Origin: Nitratireductor basaltis
GTDB lineage: Bacteria > Pseudomonadota > Alphaproteobacteria > Rhizobiales > Rhizobiaceae
Length of the DNA stretch: 64,000 nucleotides
Assembly: GCF_000733725.1 (NCBI RefSeq)
Contig: NZ_JMQM01000003.1
Location: 1-64,000 of the forward strand
Direction: 5' to 3'
Every line of letters begins with the position of its first letter. Position 1 is the first letter of the stretch. The position numbers and the translations under genes are program-made. Positions 45,187-52,875 of the stretch are shown one piece after another. The notes beneath the pieces are model-generated. The model saw nothing but the letters and a program-made list of their open reading frames with translations. It was not told where the DNA came from and did no database searches.

Positions 45187-45878
45187 CAGCGCGCCTCCTG
45201 CTTCCCGATGACTTCGTCCAGATGCACCACCCTGTCGAAAGAGGGCGCCAGACCTTCCTCGTGGCTGACCATCAACAGTGCCGACCCGGCGCTGGCGACC
45301 TGTTGAAACAGGAGATCCAGGAACTGCGCCTGGGACCGCGTATCCAGAGCCGAAGTCGGCTCATCTGCCAGCACGAGAGGTGGTGTGCCGATAAGCGCCC
45401 GGGCAACGGCAACGCGCTGCTGCTGCCCCACACTCAGGAGGCCGGCCGTCTGTGTCTCGATACCCTTCGGCAGGCAGAGGCCATTGCATAGCCGATCGAT
45501 GGAGGCTGCAATATTGCCTGTTCGCGCGCGCCTTGCCGGAGCAAAGCGGAGAGGCAGCGCGATATTGTCTGCAACGCTTGCATAAGGCAGCAGATTGAAT
45601 TGTTGGAATATGATGCCGATGGTCTCGGCCCGAAATCGATCACGATGCCGGATGCTCAAGTCCGACAATGTTGTTCCAGCGACCCGAACGCTGCCGTCCC
45701 TGGGATTCAGGATCCCGCCAATCAGCGACAGGAGTGTGGATTTTCCGGAGCCACTCGCTCCCAGCAACAAGACTTTCTCGCCCGCAGGCACACGCAATTT
45801 GCGCACATGTAATGCGAAACCGCCCTCACCGGGCCATTGAAATGCAATGTCGCTCAGTTCAAGTGCCGGCTCGGCCAT
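45186..45878 (-). CDS. ABC transporter ATP-binding protein, LolD/MacB type
   Basis: A 230 aa ATPase with Walker A LLGASGSGKSTLLSLIGG, Walker B LVLADEPTSALD, and the H-loop MVSHE. The signature reads LSVGQQQRVAVARA, with Val in place of the usual first Gly; such variants still occur in active ATPases. It is the partner of the FtsX-type permease by direct overlap. The gene starts 1 nt before the DUF2796 stop region and is read in the same direction, so it is cotranscribed with that metal-binding protein. Confidence 0.92.
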   Translation of the reverse strand: MAEPALELSDIAFQWPGEGGFALHVRKLRVPAGEKVLLLGASGSGKSTLLSLIGGILNPRDGSVRVAGTTLSDLSIRHRDRFRAETIGIIFQQFNLLPYASVADNIALPLRFAPARRARTGNIAASIDRLCNGLCLPKGIETQTAGLLSVGQQQRVAVARALIGTPPLVLADEPTSALDTRSQAQFLDLLFQQVASAGSALLMVSHEEGLAPSFDRVVHLDEVIGKQEAR

Positions 45879-45879
45879 G

Positions 45880-46452
45880 CTAGTGAAGAATGATCAAGGC
45901 GTTGCCCCGTTCGATCTCGAACAGGCTGGCACCCGAAGGGCCAAGAACGCGAACCTGAAGTTCCTGTGCATTCGGGAAAATATCAAAATATTCCGGCTCA
46001 AGCACCGTCAGCGCTTCCATGTCCTCGCATCGCATATCGAGATTGACCGTCACATTCGAATGAGCGGCATCCTCGCCATGGGTGTCATGCTTATGCTCAT
46101 GATGCCCGTCGTGGCTTGCATGATCGTCGTGCTCATGGTGAGGTTCCAGGAGCGATGTCTCGATCGCATCGGTACTACACGAGGCAGCTGCGGGAAAACC
46201 CCACAAACGGTCGGGTTCCTGCAAACGCGCTCGCGCGCGTTTCACGGCAAGTTTTTGCGCCCTTGTCTCTGGTGCGTGTTCAAAACCGACGAGATCGAAT
46301 GCCGGCACCGATAGGGCGATTGTGAGGCGCTGACCCTGGATAGCAATGTCGAGCATACCTGAACCGTGCTCATGCGCCCCGGCTTCCCGGTGTTCCTGCG
46401 CATGAGTTGTGCTGGCCAGCATAGCCGTGATGATCATAAGAACAACACGCAT
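45880..46452 (-). CDS. DUF2796 (ZrgA-like) His-rich exported protein
   Basis: A 190 aa protein with a signal peptide (MRVVLMIITAMLASTTHAQ). A long central His/Asp-rich loop (HHEHDDHASHDGHHEHKHDT, about residues 105-125) is flanked by two halves with AHEHGSGMLDIAIQG and FDLVGFEHAPET, which are hallmarks of DUF2796. Members such as ZrgA are zinc-binding and zinc-regulated. The ATG at 46452 follows GGAGGTG; upstream codons in frame are rejected. It is the first gene of the leftward operon with an MacB-type ABC transporter and DUF3299. A role in zinc or another divalent metal is inferred. Confidence 0.88.
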   Translation of the reverse strand: MRVVLMIITAMLASTTHAQEHREAGAHEHGSGMLDIAIQGQRLTIALSVPAFDLVGFEHAPETRAQKLAVKRARARLQEPDRLWGFPAAASCSTDAIETSLLEPHHEHDDHASHDGHHEHKHDTHGEDAAHSNVTVNLDMRCEDMEALTVLEPEYFDIFPNAQELQVRVLGPSGASLFEIERGNALIILH

Positions 46453-46524
46453 AGCACCTCCTCCAAGGCTAGCGTTCGAGCGCAAATCCTAGCCCTGGCA
46501 GGAGCCACCGTGGAGAGTGTGCAG

Positions 46525-46571
46525 ATTATACAAACATTTTCAATAATCAATTATATCAACTGTTTGTATAA
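46525..46571. promoter_or_regulatory. inverted repeat in the divergent DUF2796 / MBL-hydrolase promoter
   Basis: Perfect 11-bp arms TTATACAAACA (46525-46535) and TGTTTGTATAA (46561-46571), 25 nt apart, lie in an unusually AT-rich stretch (46520-46575). A smaller dyad ATAAT-CA-ATTAT lies between the arms. It probably controls both divergent operons together. It does not match the rhizobial Zur box as I know it, so a different metal regulator cannot be excluded. Confidence 0.6.
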
Positions 46572-46680
46572 ATTTCCGTCGCTTCGCGCTCCCTCGGTGG
46601 CTCCCATAAAGTCAGCAACCAGCGGACAGGCCGTGGCCTTCGCCTTGCGGCTTCAGCCCGCATTATTAGGGAGGATATAG

Positions 46681-47991
46681 ATGAGAGTTTGCAAATTTGC
46701 TCTCGCCACCGCGCTCGCGGTCGGCGTGATTTCGCCTGCGATGGCCGTCGAACAAGCCGACATGATTGCTGCACGGCAGCACATTTTCGGTGAGCATCTG
46801 GTCGACCCCGAAACCGGCGCCCTACCGGAAGATAAGGTCATTGCATCCTGGCTTTCCGCTTCGGCATTCGCCGTTTCGGTGCAGGGGCAGGTTTTCATGC
46901 TCGACAGTTTCATTACGCGTCCGGAGATCGAACGCGGGCGCACACCACTTGTCATTGCCGATCTGGTCAATCTCAATCCAAAGGCGATACTCATCGGCCA
47001 CGGCCACGGCGACCACGCCGATCATGCTGCATATATCTCGGCCATGACGGACGCGGTCATCTATGCCACGGAAGAAACCTGCGGTGTCATGCAGATGGAT
47101 TTCGAGCGCATGGCCGCTGATCCACGCATACAGGACTACCCGGACCGCGCCTTCCCGGAGGGCGCGGATGTTGAGTGCGTCAATGTAACATCCGAAGGTT
47201 CCGTGCCCGGGACCGAAATCGTGAACCTGCCGTTTCTCGAGCCGCAGGCCTGTGTGACGGCATTCCGGCACCTGCATTCGATTGCTGTCGATCCCGACCC
47301 GGATTTTCCGCCGACCCCGGTGGAGATCATCGTCGATGAACGCGACGAATATCTGTTCCCCGAAGGTACGCCTCTCTGGCCGAGCCGTGCAGGACCGGAT
47401 TTCGAGCCGGAAAACGACAACCAGTTCGATACGCGCACCACTTCAGGGGCGCCGGGCGGAGCGGACTCGGTCTTCTATACATTCATGTTGCGAAACGGCA
47501 CCCACTTCACCTTCGTGTGGAACAATACTGCCGGTGCGCTCAAGGAAGGCATCGGTCGCAACTACGAAGGCACACCTGAGGACGGACAGCGCATCATCAA
47601 CATTCTCGAATCGCTTGCACCCACCGACCTTCACCTGGGTACGGCAGCGTCCGGCAACTTCGACAATAATGGCCTGCGCGATCTGATCATGTATCAGGAG
47701 GCCTTGGACCCCAAGATCTACGTGCCAAACCACCACACTACGGGATCTCGTGCACGTGAAGGCTCGTCCCTGTCGGTCTATGCCGGTTACATCAACCAGA
47801 TGGATCTGATGGGCATCCCCGAAGAAGATCGCCCCCAGGTTCACTGGCTGGTCGATCCCACCGACTATCTCAAGCCTATGGTGTACGACATCGACAATCC
47901 GGCCTGGGCCGATCCTGCGAAAGAGCAAGCTCTTTCCGGTTACTGCGCTCCGACCGGGAGCGAAGATGTGGTCGAGGTGAATTTGCCCTGA
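46681..47991 (+). CDS. secreted MBL-fold metallo-hydrolase
   Basis: A 436 aa protein with a Sec signal peptide (RVCKFALATALAVGVISPAMA). The metallo-beta-lactamase motif GHGHGDHADHAAY (about residues 103-115) and downstream ligands (HLHSIAVD, NHHTTGSR) suggest a binuclear metal site. The domain boundaries and insertions (for example VDERDEYLFPEGTPLWPSRAGPD) are not those of beta-lactamases, glyoxalases or lactonases that I can name. AGGGAGGATATAG precedes the ATG. It is divergent from the DUF2796 operon across the shared inverted repeat, so both may respond to the same signal. The substrate is unknown. Confidence 0.82.
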   Translation: MRVCKFALATALAVGVISPAMAVEQADMIAARQHIFGEHLVDPETGALPEDKVIASWLSASAFAVSVQGQVFMLDSFITRPEIERGRTPLVIADLVNLNPKAILIGHGHGDHADHAAYISAMTDAVIYATEETCGVMQMDFERMAADPRIQDYPDRAFPEGADVECVNVTSEGSVPGTEIVNLPFLEPQACVTAFRHLHSIAVDPDPDFPPTPVEIIVDERDEYLFPEGTPLWPSRAGPDFEPENDNQFDTRTTSGAPGGADSVFYTFMLRNGTHFTFVWNNTAGALKEGIGRNYEGTPEDGQRIINILESLAPTDLHLGTAASGNFDNNGLRDLIMYQEALDPKIYVPNHHTTGSRAREGSSLSVYAGYINQMDLMGIPEEDRPQVHWLVDPTDYLKPMVYDIDNPAWADPAKEQALSGYCAPTGSEDVVEVNLP

Positions 47992-48044
47992 TGCAAAGCT
48001 CGTAGGTTGGAAGAATTCTTCAAGCTGCGAGCAACGGGCAACAA

Positions 48045-48077
48045 CAAGAGCCCCGCCGGACTTCGGCGGGGCTCTTG
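48045..48077 (+). terminator. intrinsic terminator after the MBL hydrolase
   Basis: A perfect 14-bp inverted repeat CAAGAGCCCCGCCG (48045-48058) / CGGCGGGGCTCTTG (48064-48077), loop GACTT, about 50 nt after the stop codon. The stem is very stable and ends in a short CTTG instead of a long T-run, but a terminator is the likeliest role. Confidence 0.75.
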
Positions 48078-48270
48078 CTATTCAGGCTTTCCCTGCGCGC
48101 GGGCCAGCGTTCCGGTAGAAGGCACCTTGCGCAGCTTCACCGATTGGCACCAGCTGATGCTGCTACATCGTGACCGCTCTTGCAGGAATGCCAGAGGTCC
48201 GGATCTGAGTCCGGGCTTGGAACCAAGCTCGCTCTGACCTGTTTGCTCCGTAACAAGCGGAGTTTTCCTG
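48078..48270. other. intergenic stretch with no recognisable gene
   Basis: From the terminator to the small ORF at 48271 no frame has a ribosome-binding site or a recognisable product, and no RNA gene structure is evident. An unsupported frame exists on the minus strand across this interval but shows no family features. Confidence 0.5.
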
Positions 48271-48543
48271 ATGCGCAAGAACGAGATACTCGCCCTGGTC
48301 ACGACAGCGGCCGTCATGGCGCTGGTGCTGGTGGGCTTTCTGGCCTTTGATGCCGACCTTGGTCAGGAGCCGACCCAGGAAGAATTGGCGCCCGAGCAGC
48401 ATGCACTGCAGGAGGATGCGCCTTCACAGGTTCAGCGGCCAACCCCGAGCGAAGTGGGCGAAATCAACGACCCGCGAAATGATCTCAATAGCGGCTTATG
48501 GCACGGGCGGCTTCCACGGCGAGCGGGGCAAAGCGACGGGTGA
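48271..48543 (+). CDS. possible small single-pass membrane protein (hypothetical)
   Basis: A 90-codon frame starting MRKNEILALVTTAAVMALVL, with one clear transmembrane helix near the N-terminus and a hydrophilic Glu/Gln/Pro-rich tail. GGAG stands about 10 nt before the ATG. Its 3' end overlaps the converging IclR gene by 59 nt, and the last 15 codons look like shadow sequence of that gene. A real product might therefore be shortened or the ORF may be spurious. No homologue is recognised. Confidence 0.4.
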   Translation: MRKNEILALVTTAAVMALVLVGFLAFDADLGQEPTQEELAPEQHALQEDAPSQVQRPTPSEVGEINDPRNDLNSGLWHGRLPRRAGQSDG

Positions 48544-49330
48544 ACTCCTCCGCCTCCCATTCGCCCAGTGAGCCGGCGACGTGGATGGCTGCAAGTGGGC
48601 TGCCATCCGGGCCGCGGATCGCCACGCCCAGAGCCACTTCACCCGGCAGGACTTCCTCGACAGCGACTGCGTAGCCGGCTTCGCGCGCTTCCAGAACCTT
48701 CTCGCGAATGGCTGAAGGCTCGACCAGGGTCTTTGCGGTGAAAGGCCTGCGGTCGGACTTCTCGATGATCTCCTCCACCTTATCGTCACTCATGGCCGCC
48801 ATGATGGCACGGCCGCCCGAAGTACAGAAAACCGGCACGCTGTGACCGACAAGGGTAGCGAAGAAGGTTTCGCGCTTGCTTTGCATGCGCGCGGCATAGA
48901 CGAGCCGCAATCCGTCGAGCAGGCTCAGATCGATACGCTCCCGGACATTGCGTCTAAGCTCCAGAAGAACCGGCGAGGCTCGCGCCACGAGCGGATTGAG
49001 CCTGAGATAATCAAGTGTATGGTCCAGAAGACGGATGCCCGGGACATATCCGTTGTCATCCGGGTCGCGCTCCACGTAACCCAGATGACGCAAGGTGGCC
49101 ACTACCCTCTGGGTTGCAGATTTTCCCACCCCGCTTGCAGCCGCAATCTCGTTCAGCGACATGGGCTTCGACGCCGAGTGAAAGGCGGACAACACCTGCA
49201 CGGTTCGCGCCACCGCCTGCACGAAAAGCGGGTCCTGCTCCGCTTCCTCCGAAGGCTCGCGGATCCCGTCTTGCGCATGCAGAATACTTCTCAAACCGGC
49301 CTCCCCAAGCCTTCGCAGGACAATTGACAC
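48485..49330 (-). CDS. IclR-family transcriptional regulator
   Basis: A 281 aa regulator with the N-terminal winged HTH (VARTVQVLSAFHSASKPMSLNEIAAASGVGKSATQRVVATL, in part) and the IclR effector domain (RERIDLSLLDGLRLVYAARMQSK, then CTSGGRAIMAAMS and the region ending LGVAIRGPDGSPLAAIHVAG). The start is GTG at 49330. It is divergent from the M81 peptidase / Dpp transporter operon and is likely its regulator; a palindrome lies between them. The effector is unknown. Confidence 0.9.
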   Translation of the reverse strand: MSIVLRRLGEAGLRSILHAQDGIREPSEEAEQDPLFVQAVARTVQVLSAFHSASKPMSLNEIAAASGVGKSATQRVVATLRHLGYVERDPDDNGYVPGIRLLDHTLDYLRLNPLVARASPVLLELRRNVRERIDLSLLDGLRLVYAARMQSKRETFFATLVGHSVPVFCTSGGRAIMAAMSDDKVEEIIEKSDRRPFTAKTLVEPSAIREKVLEAREAGYAVAVEEVLPGEVALGVAIRGPDGSPLAAIHVAGSLGEWEAEEFTRRFAPLAVEAARAISRY

Positions 49331-49366
49331 CCCGCGATCTTCCGCCCTAAGCTAATTCCAATACAT

Positions 49367-49387
49367 CTGTATCGCCTAGCGATATAG
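49367..49387. promoter_or_regulatory. palindrome between IclR gene and the M81/Dpp operon
   Basis: TATCGC (49370-49375) and GCGATA (49379-49384) form a perfect dyad around CTA; with one mismatch the arms extend to CTGTATCGC and GCGATATAG (49367-49387). It lies about 40 nt from the IclR start and 108 nt from the peptidase start. It is a candidate IclR operator by position. Confidence 0.5.
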
Positions 49388-49494
49388 ACCGATAATTACA
49401 ACCGGTTTTTCCGGAAAGGGGACGGTCTGAAGATGCAGAATGGGATGTCGTCACGTGGCCGAAATCCGCGCCGTTCCTGCAGAGGCTGCAGGGC

Positions 49495-51024
49495 ATGGTA
49501 AAGCGGGTTGCGCTTGCAGGTTTTCTGCACGAGACGAACACATTTGCGCCGAGCAAGGCCACTCTCGCTCACTTCGAGCAGGGCGGCGGCTATCTTCCGC
49601 TTTCCCGCGGTCCTGAAATTCTCGAGCGCTGCCCCGGCGTCAATCTTGGCATATCGGGTGCACTGAGACGCGCCGAGGAATCCGGCTGGGAAACAGTACC
49701 GGTGCTTTGGTGCGGGGCGATCCCCTCGGCTCATGTCGAGCGTGGTGCATATGAGACTATCGCGGCGGAAATTGTTGACGGTATCGCCAGCGCGGGCCCG
49801 CTGGACGGCATCTGTCTCGATCTCCATGGTGCCATGGTTGCGGAGTATCTCGATGACGGTGAAGGCGAGCTGATTGCCCGCATCCGCAAGGTGGTCGGTC
49901 CAAACGTCCCCATCACCGTCAGCCTGGATCTTCACGGAAACATCACTGAACAGATGTTTCAGCAGGCCGATCTTCTGGTTGGTTTCCGCACCTATCCGCA
50001 TGTGGACATGGCCGAGACAGGCTACCGCGCAGCCGTCCAGCTGGACCGCCTGATGGAACGCGGGCGTCCGTTTGCAAAGGCGATGCGTCGCCTGCCCTAC
50101 CTCATCCCGATTGCCTGGCAGTGCACCTCCATGCAGCCGGCCAAGGGATTGTACGAAGAAGTTGCCTCTCTTGAAGGCGGCGCCGTTTCCAGCACCTCCT
50201 TCTTCACCGGTTTTCCGGCCGCCGATTTCGACGAATGCGCGCCCACGGTCTTTGCCTATGCCGAGACGCAAGCGGAGGCGGACCGCGCTGCCGACCGGAT
50301 GCGCGATCTCGTGCTTGCCGCCGAAAGCGCCTTTGCAGGTCGTGCCTATGAGGCTGACGAGGGCGTGCGCGAGGCCATGCGTATCGCTGAAAAGGCGTCG
50401 AAGCCGGTGGTGATTGCCGACACACAGGACAATCCCGGTGCTGGCGGCGATTCCAACACCACCGGCATGTTGCGCGCATTGGTGAAGGCCGACGCGCAGG
50501 ATGCAGCACTTGGCCTGATGGTGGATGCCGTTGCCGCACGCGCCGCTCATGAAGCGGGCGAAGGTGCCGAGATCGAGATTTCCTTGGGTGGCACCTCCGG
50601 GATCAAGGGCGATGCGCCGTTTGAAGGCCGCTTCCTGGTGGAAAGACTCTGCAACGGCGATCTTCATGCGACCGGACCCTATTATGGCGGCACGCACATG
50701 AATGTTGGCCCCTCCGCCTGCCTGCGGATTGGCGGCGTGCGCGTTGCGGTCTCAAGCCACAAGGCGCAGATGGCGGATCAGGCCATGTATCGCTTTGTCG
50801 GCATCGAGCCGACCGAAATGAAGATACTCGTCAACAAGAGTTCGGTGCATTTCCGCGCCGATTTCGAGCCGATTGCCGAGACCATTCTGGTCTGCACGGC
50901 GCCCGGCCCGATGCCGCTCAGCCCGGCGGACCTGCCGTTCCAACGGCTGGCCGATGGCATGCGCCTTTCGCCGGGCGGGCCGGTTTTCCACCGCAGAAGA
51001 GAGCCGCAGACCATGGAGGCTTGA
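49495..51024 (+). CDS. M81-family metallopeptidase (MlrC-like)
   Basis: A 509 aa protein with the family's N-terminal block VALAGFLHETNTFAPSKATL and the metal-site segments LDLHGAMVAEYLDDGEGELI and SLDLHGNITEQMF. The C-terminal MlrC domain includes DNPGAGGDSNTTGMLRAL and the GGTHMNVGPSACLRIGG block. The best-known member, MlrC, cleaves a linearised microcystin product, but most homologues lie next to peptide transporters and have unknown substrates. Here the operon continues with a Dpp transporter and two M20 peptidases. The weak ribosome-binding site before the ATG leaves some start uncertainty. Confidence 0.9.
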   Translation: MVKRVALAGFLHETNTFAPSKATLAHFEQGGGYLPLSRGPEILERCPGVNLGISGALRRAEESGWETVPVLWCGAIPSAHVERGAYETIAAEIVDGIASAGPLDGICLDLHGAMVAEYLDDGEGELIARIRKVVGPNVPITVSLDLHGNITEQMFQQADLLVGFRTYPHVDMAETGYRAAVQLDRLMERGRPFAKAMRRLPYLIPIAWQCTSMQPAKGLYEEVASLEGGAVSSTSFFTGFPAADFDECAPTVFAYAETQAEADRAADRMRDLVLAAESAFAGRAYEADEGVREAMRIAEKASKPVVIADTQDNPGAGGDSNTTGMLRALVKADAQDAALGLMVDAVAARAAHEAGEGAEIEISLGGTSGIKGDAPFEGRFLVERLCNGDLHATGPYYGGTHMNVGPSACLRIGGVRVAVSSHKAQMADQAMYRFVGIEPTEMKILVNKSSVHFRADFEPIAETILVCTAPGPMPLSPADLPFQRLADGMRLSPGGPVFHRRREPQTMEA

Positions 51025-51111
51025 AGCTGCAAATCCGCCTGCAACGGACGGGAGAACCCGAAGCCGGCGGACTTTCAAACAACGCTCGATAACCTGAAGG
51101 GGAACATAGCG

Positions 51112-52728
51112 ATGTTGCACGAAGGAATGCTGAAATTCAGGAGCCGCGCCCGCGGCGCCATCACCGGTGCAATGGCAGCCATGCTGCTGGCCGGCACCGG
51201 ACTTTCGACCGAGGCCCTGGCACAGGAGAAGACCATCACGGCAGTGATGCACTCCGGTCTTCGCGTGCTCGATCCAATTATCACCACCGCGCATATCTCA
51301 CGCAATCATGGCTACATGATCTATGACGTGCTGGTGGCCGTGGATGAGAATTTCCAGCCACAGCCGCAGATGGCCGACTGGACGATTTCGGACGACAAGC
51401 TGACCTACACCTTCACCTTGCGCGATGGCCTCAAGTTCCACGACGGCGCGCCGGTGACCTCGAAGGATGTTGTTGCCTCGCTTAACCGTTGGGCCAAGCG
51501 CGATTCCGGCGGCCAGCTCATCATGGACGTGACCGAGAGCCTGGAAGCCAGTGACGACAAGACAATTGTCTGGAAGCTGACGGACCCCTTCCCCGCCCTG
51601 CTCGACACGATCGGCAAGCAGTCGGCCATCCCGCCCTTCATCATGCCAGAGCGCGTGGCTTCCGGTTCGGCTGACGAGGCCGTCACGGAATATATCGGCT
51701 CCGGCCCGTTTGTCTTCGTCGAGGAAGAATATCAGCCCGGCGTCTCCGTCACTTATCGCAAGTTCGAGGACTATGTCCCGCGCGAAGGCGAGCCGAGCTG
51801 GATGGCAGGCGGCAAGGAAGTGAAGGTCGATGAGGTGAAGTGGGTGACGATGCCCGACGCCCAGACTGCCATCAACGCGCTGATGTCCGGTGAGATCGAT
51901 TATATCGAACAGGTCCAGATCGACCTTCTGCCGCTTCTGGAGGCGAGCGAGGACGTGGTCGTCGAGACCCGCGACGAGCTTGGCTACCAGACCATCGGCC
52001 GCATGAACTTCAAGCATCCGCCATTCGACAACAAGAAGGTGCGCCAGGCTGCCATGATGGCGCTGAGCCAGGAAGACGTGCTGGCCACGCTGATCGGCAA
52101 TCCCGACTACTACAAGGTCTGCGGGGCTATCTTCGGCTGCGGCACGCCGCTGGCAGACGATGCCGGTTCGGAAACGCTGACCTCCGGTGGCGACATCGAA
52201 GGCGCGAAGAAGTTGCTGGAAGAATCCGGCTATGACGGCACGCCAATCGTGCTGATGCAGCCGACCGACGTCGTTAGCCTTACCGCGCAGCCGGTTGTGG
52301 CCGCACAGGCCATGCGCAATGCCGGCTTCAATGTCGACATGCAGGCCATGGACTGGCAGACGCTGGTCACCCGCCGTGCAAGCCAGTCCAAGCCGGAGGA
52401 TGGCGGCTGGAACATCTTCTTCACCAACTGGATGGTTCCGGAAGTCAACAATCCGCTGATCAGCCCCATGCTGAACGGCCGCGGTGACAACGCCTGGTTC
52501 GGCTGGCCGGAAGACGAGAAGGTGGAAGAGCTTCGCGCAGAATTCATCGCTGCCGACACGCCTGAGAAGCAGAAGGAAGTGGCCGCGAAGATCCAGGCGC
52601 ACAACATGGATGAAGTGCTCTATATCCCGCTTGGCCAGTACATCATGCCTCAGGCCCGCTCGACCAAGCTGACCGGTCTGATCGAGTCTCCCGTTCCTGT
52701 TTTCTGGAGTGTCGACAAGGAGCAGTAG
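51112..52728 (+). CDS. oligopeptide/dipeptide ABC transporter, periplasmic binding protein (SBP_bac_5)
   Basis: A 538 aa DppA/OppA-like binding protein with a signal peptide ending near ALAQ (about residue 38). The SBP_bac_5 motifs ITTAHISRNHGYMIYDVLVAVDENFQPQPQMADW and LRDGLKFHDGAPVTSKDVVASLNRW are clear (given only as landmarks). AAGGGGAAC precedes the ATG. It follows the M81 peptidase and precedes the permeases, separated by two hairpins. The ligand is probably a peptide or modified amide related to the co-encoded peptidases. Confidence 0.9.
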   Translation: MLHEGMLKFRSRARGAITGAMAAMLLAGTGLSTEALAQEKTITAVMHSGLRVLDPIITTAHISRNHGYMIYDVLVAVDENFQPQPQMADWTISDDKLTYTFTLRDGLKFHDGAPVTSKDVVASLNRWAKRDSGGQLIMDVTESLEASDDKTIVWKLTDPFPALLDTIGKQSAIPPFIMPERVASGSADEAVTEYIGSGPFVFVEEEYQPGVSVTYRKFEDYVPREGEPSWMAGGKEVKVDEVKWVTMPDAQTAINALMSGEIDYIEQVQIDLLPLLEASEDVVVETRDELGYQTIGRMNFKHPPFDNKKVRQAAMMALSQEDVLATLIGNPDYYKVCGAIFGCGTPLADDAGSETLTSGGDIEGAKKLLEESGYDGTPIVLMQPTDVVSLTAQPVVAAQAMRNAGFNVDMQAMDWQTLVTRRASQSKPEDGGWNIFFTNWMVPEVNNPLISPMLNGRGDNAWFGWPEDEKVEELRAEFIAADTPEKQKEVAAKIQAHNMDEVLYIPLGQYIMPQARSTKLTGLIESPVPVFWSVDKEQ

Positions 52729-52739
52729 AGAGCTCTCGG

Positions 52740-52831
52740 CGAAGGCATCAGCCTTCGCCCTTGCCACCGCGAGACCTTCCTCCCGCGCACTCCGGTCCGC
52801 TGTCTTCCGAAAGGCGACAGCGGACCGGAGT
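52740..52831 (+). other. two consecutive hairpins between the binding-protein and permease genes
   Basis: CGAAGGC (52740-52746) pairs with GCCTTCG (52751-52757) around a 4-nt loop. A second, longer perfect 16-bp repeat ACTCCGGTCCGCTGTC (52789-52804) / GACAGCGGACCGGAGT (52816-52831) follows. Neither is followed by a T-run. This is the usual style of hairpin separating an abundant binding-protein message from the permease genes. Confidence 0.6.
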
Positions 52832-52875
52832 TGCCGAAGGCGCGCAGTACAAGACACGGTCAGGGCATTTGAAGC

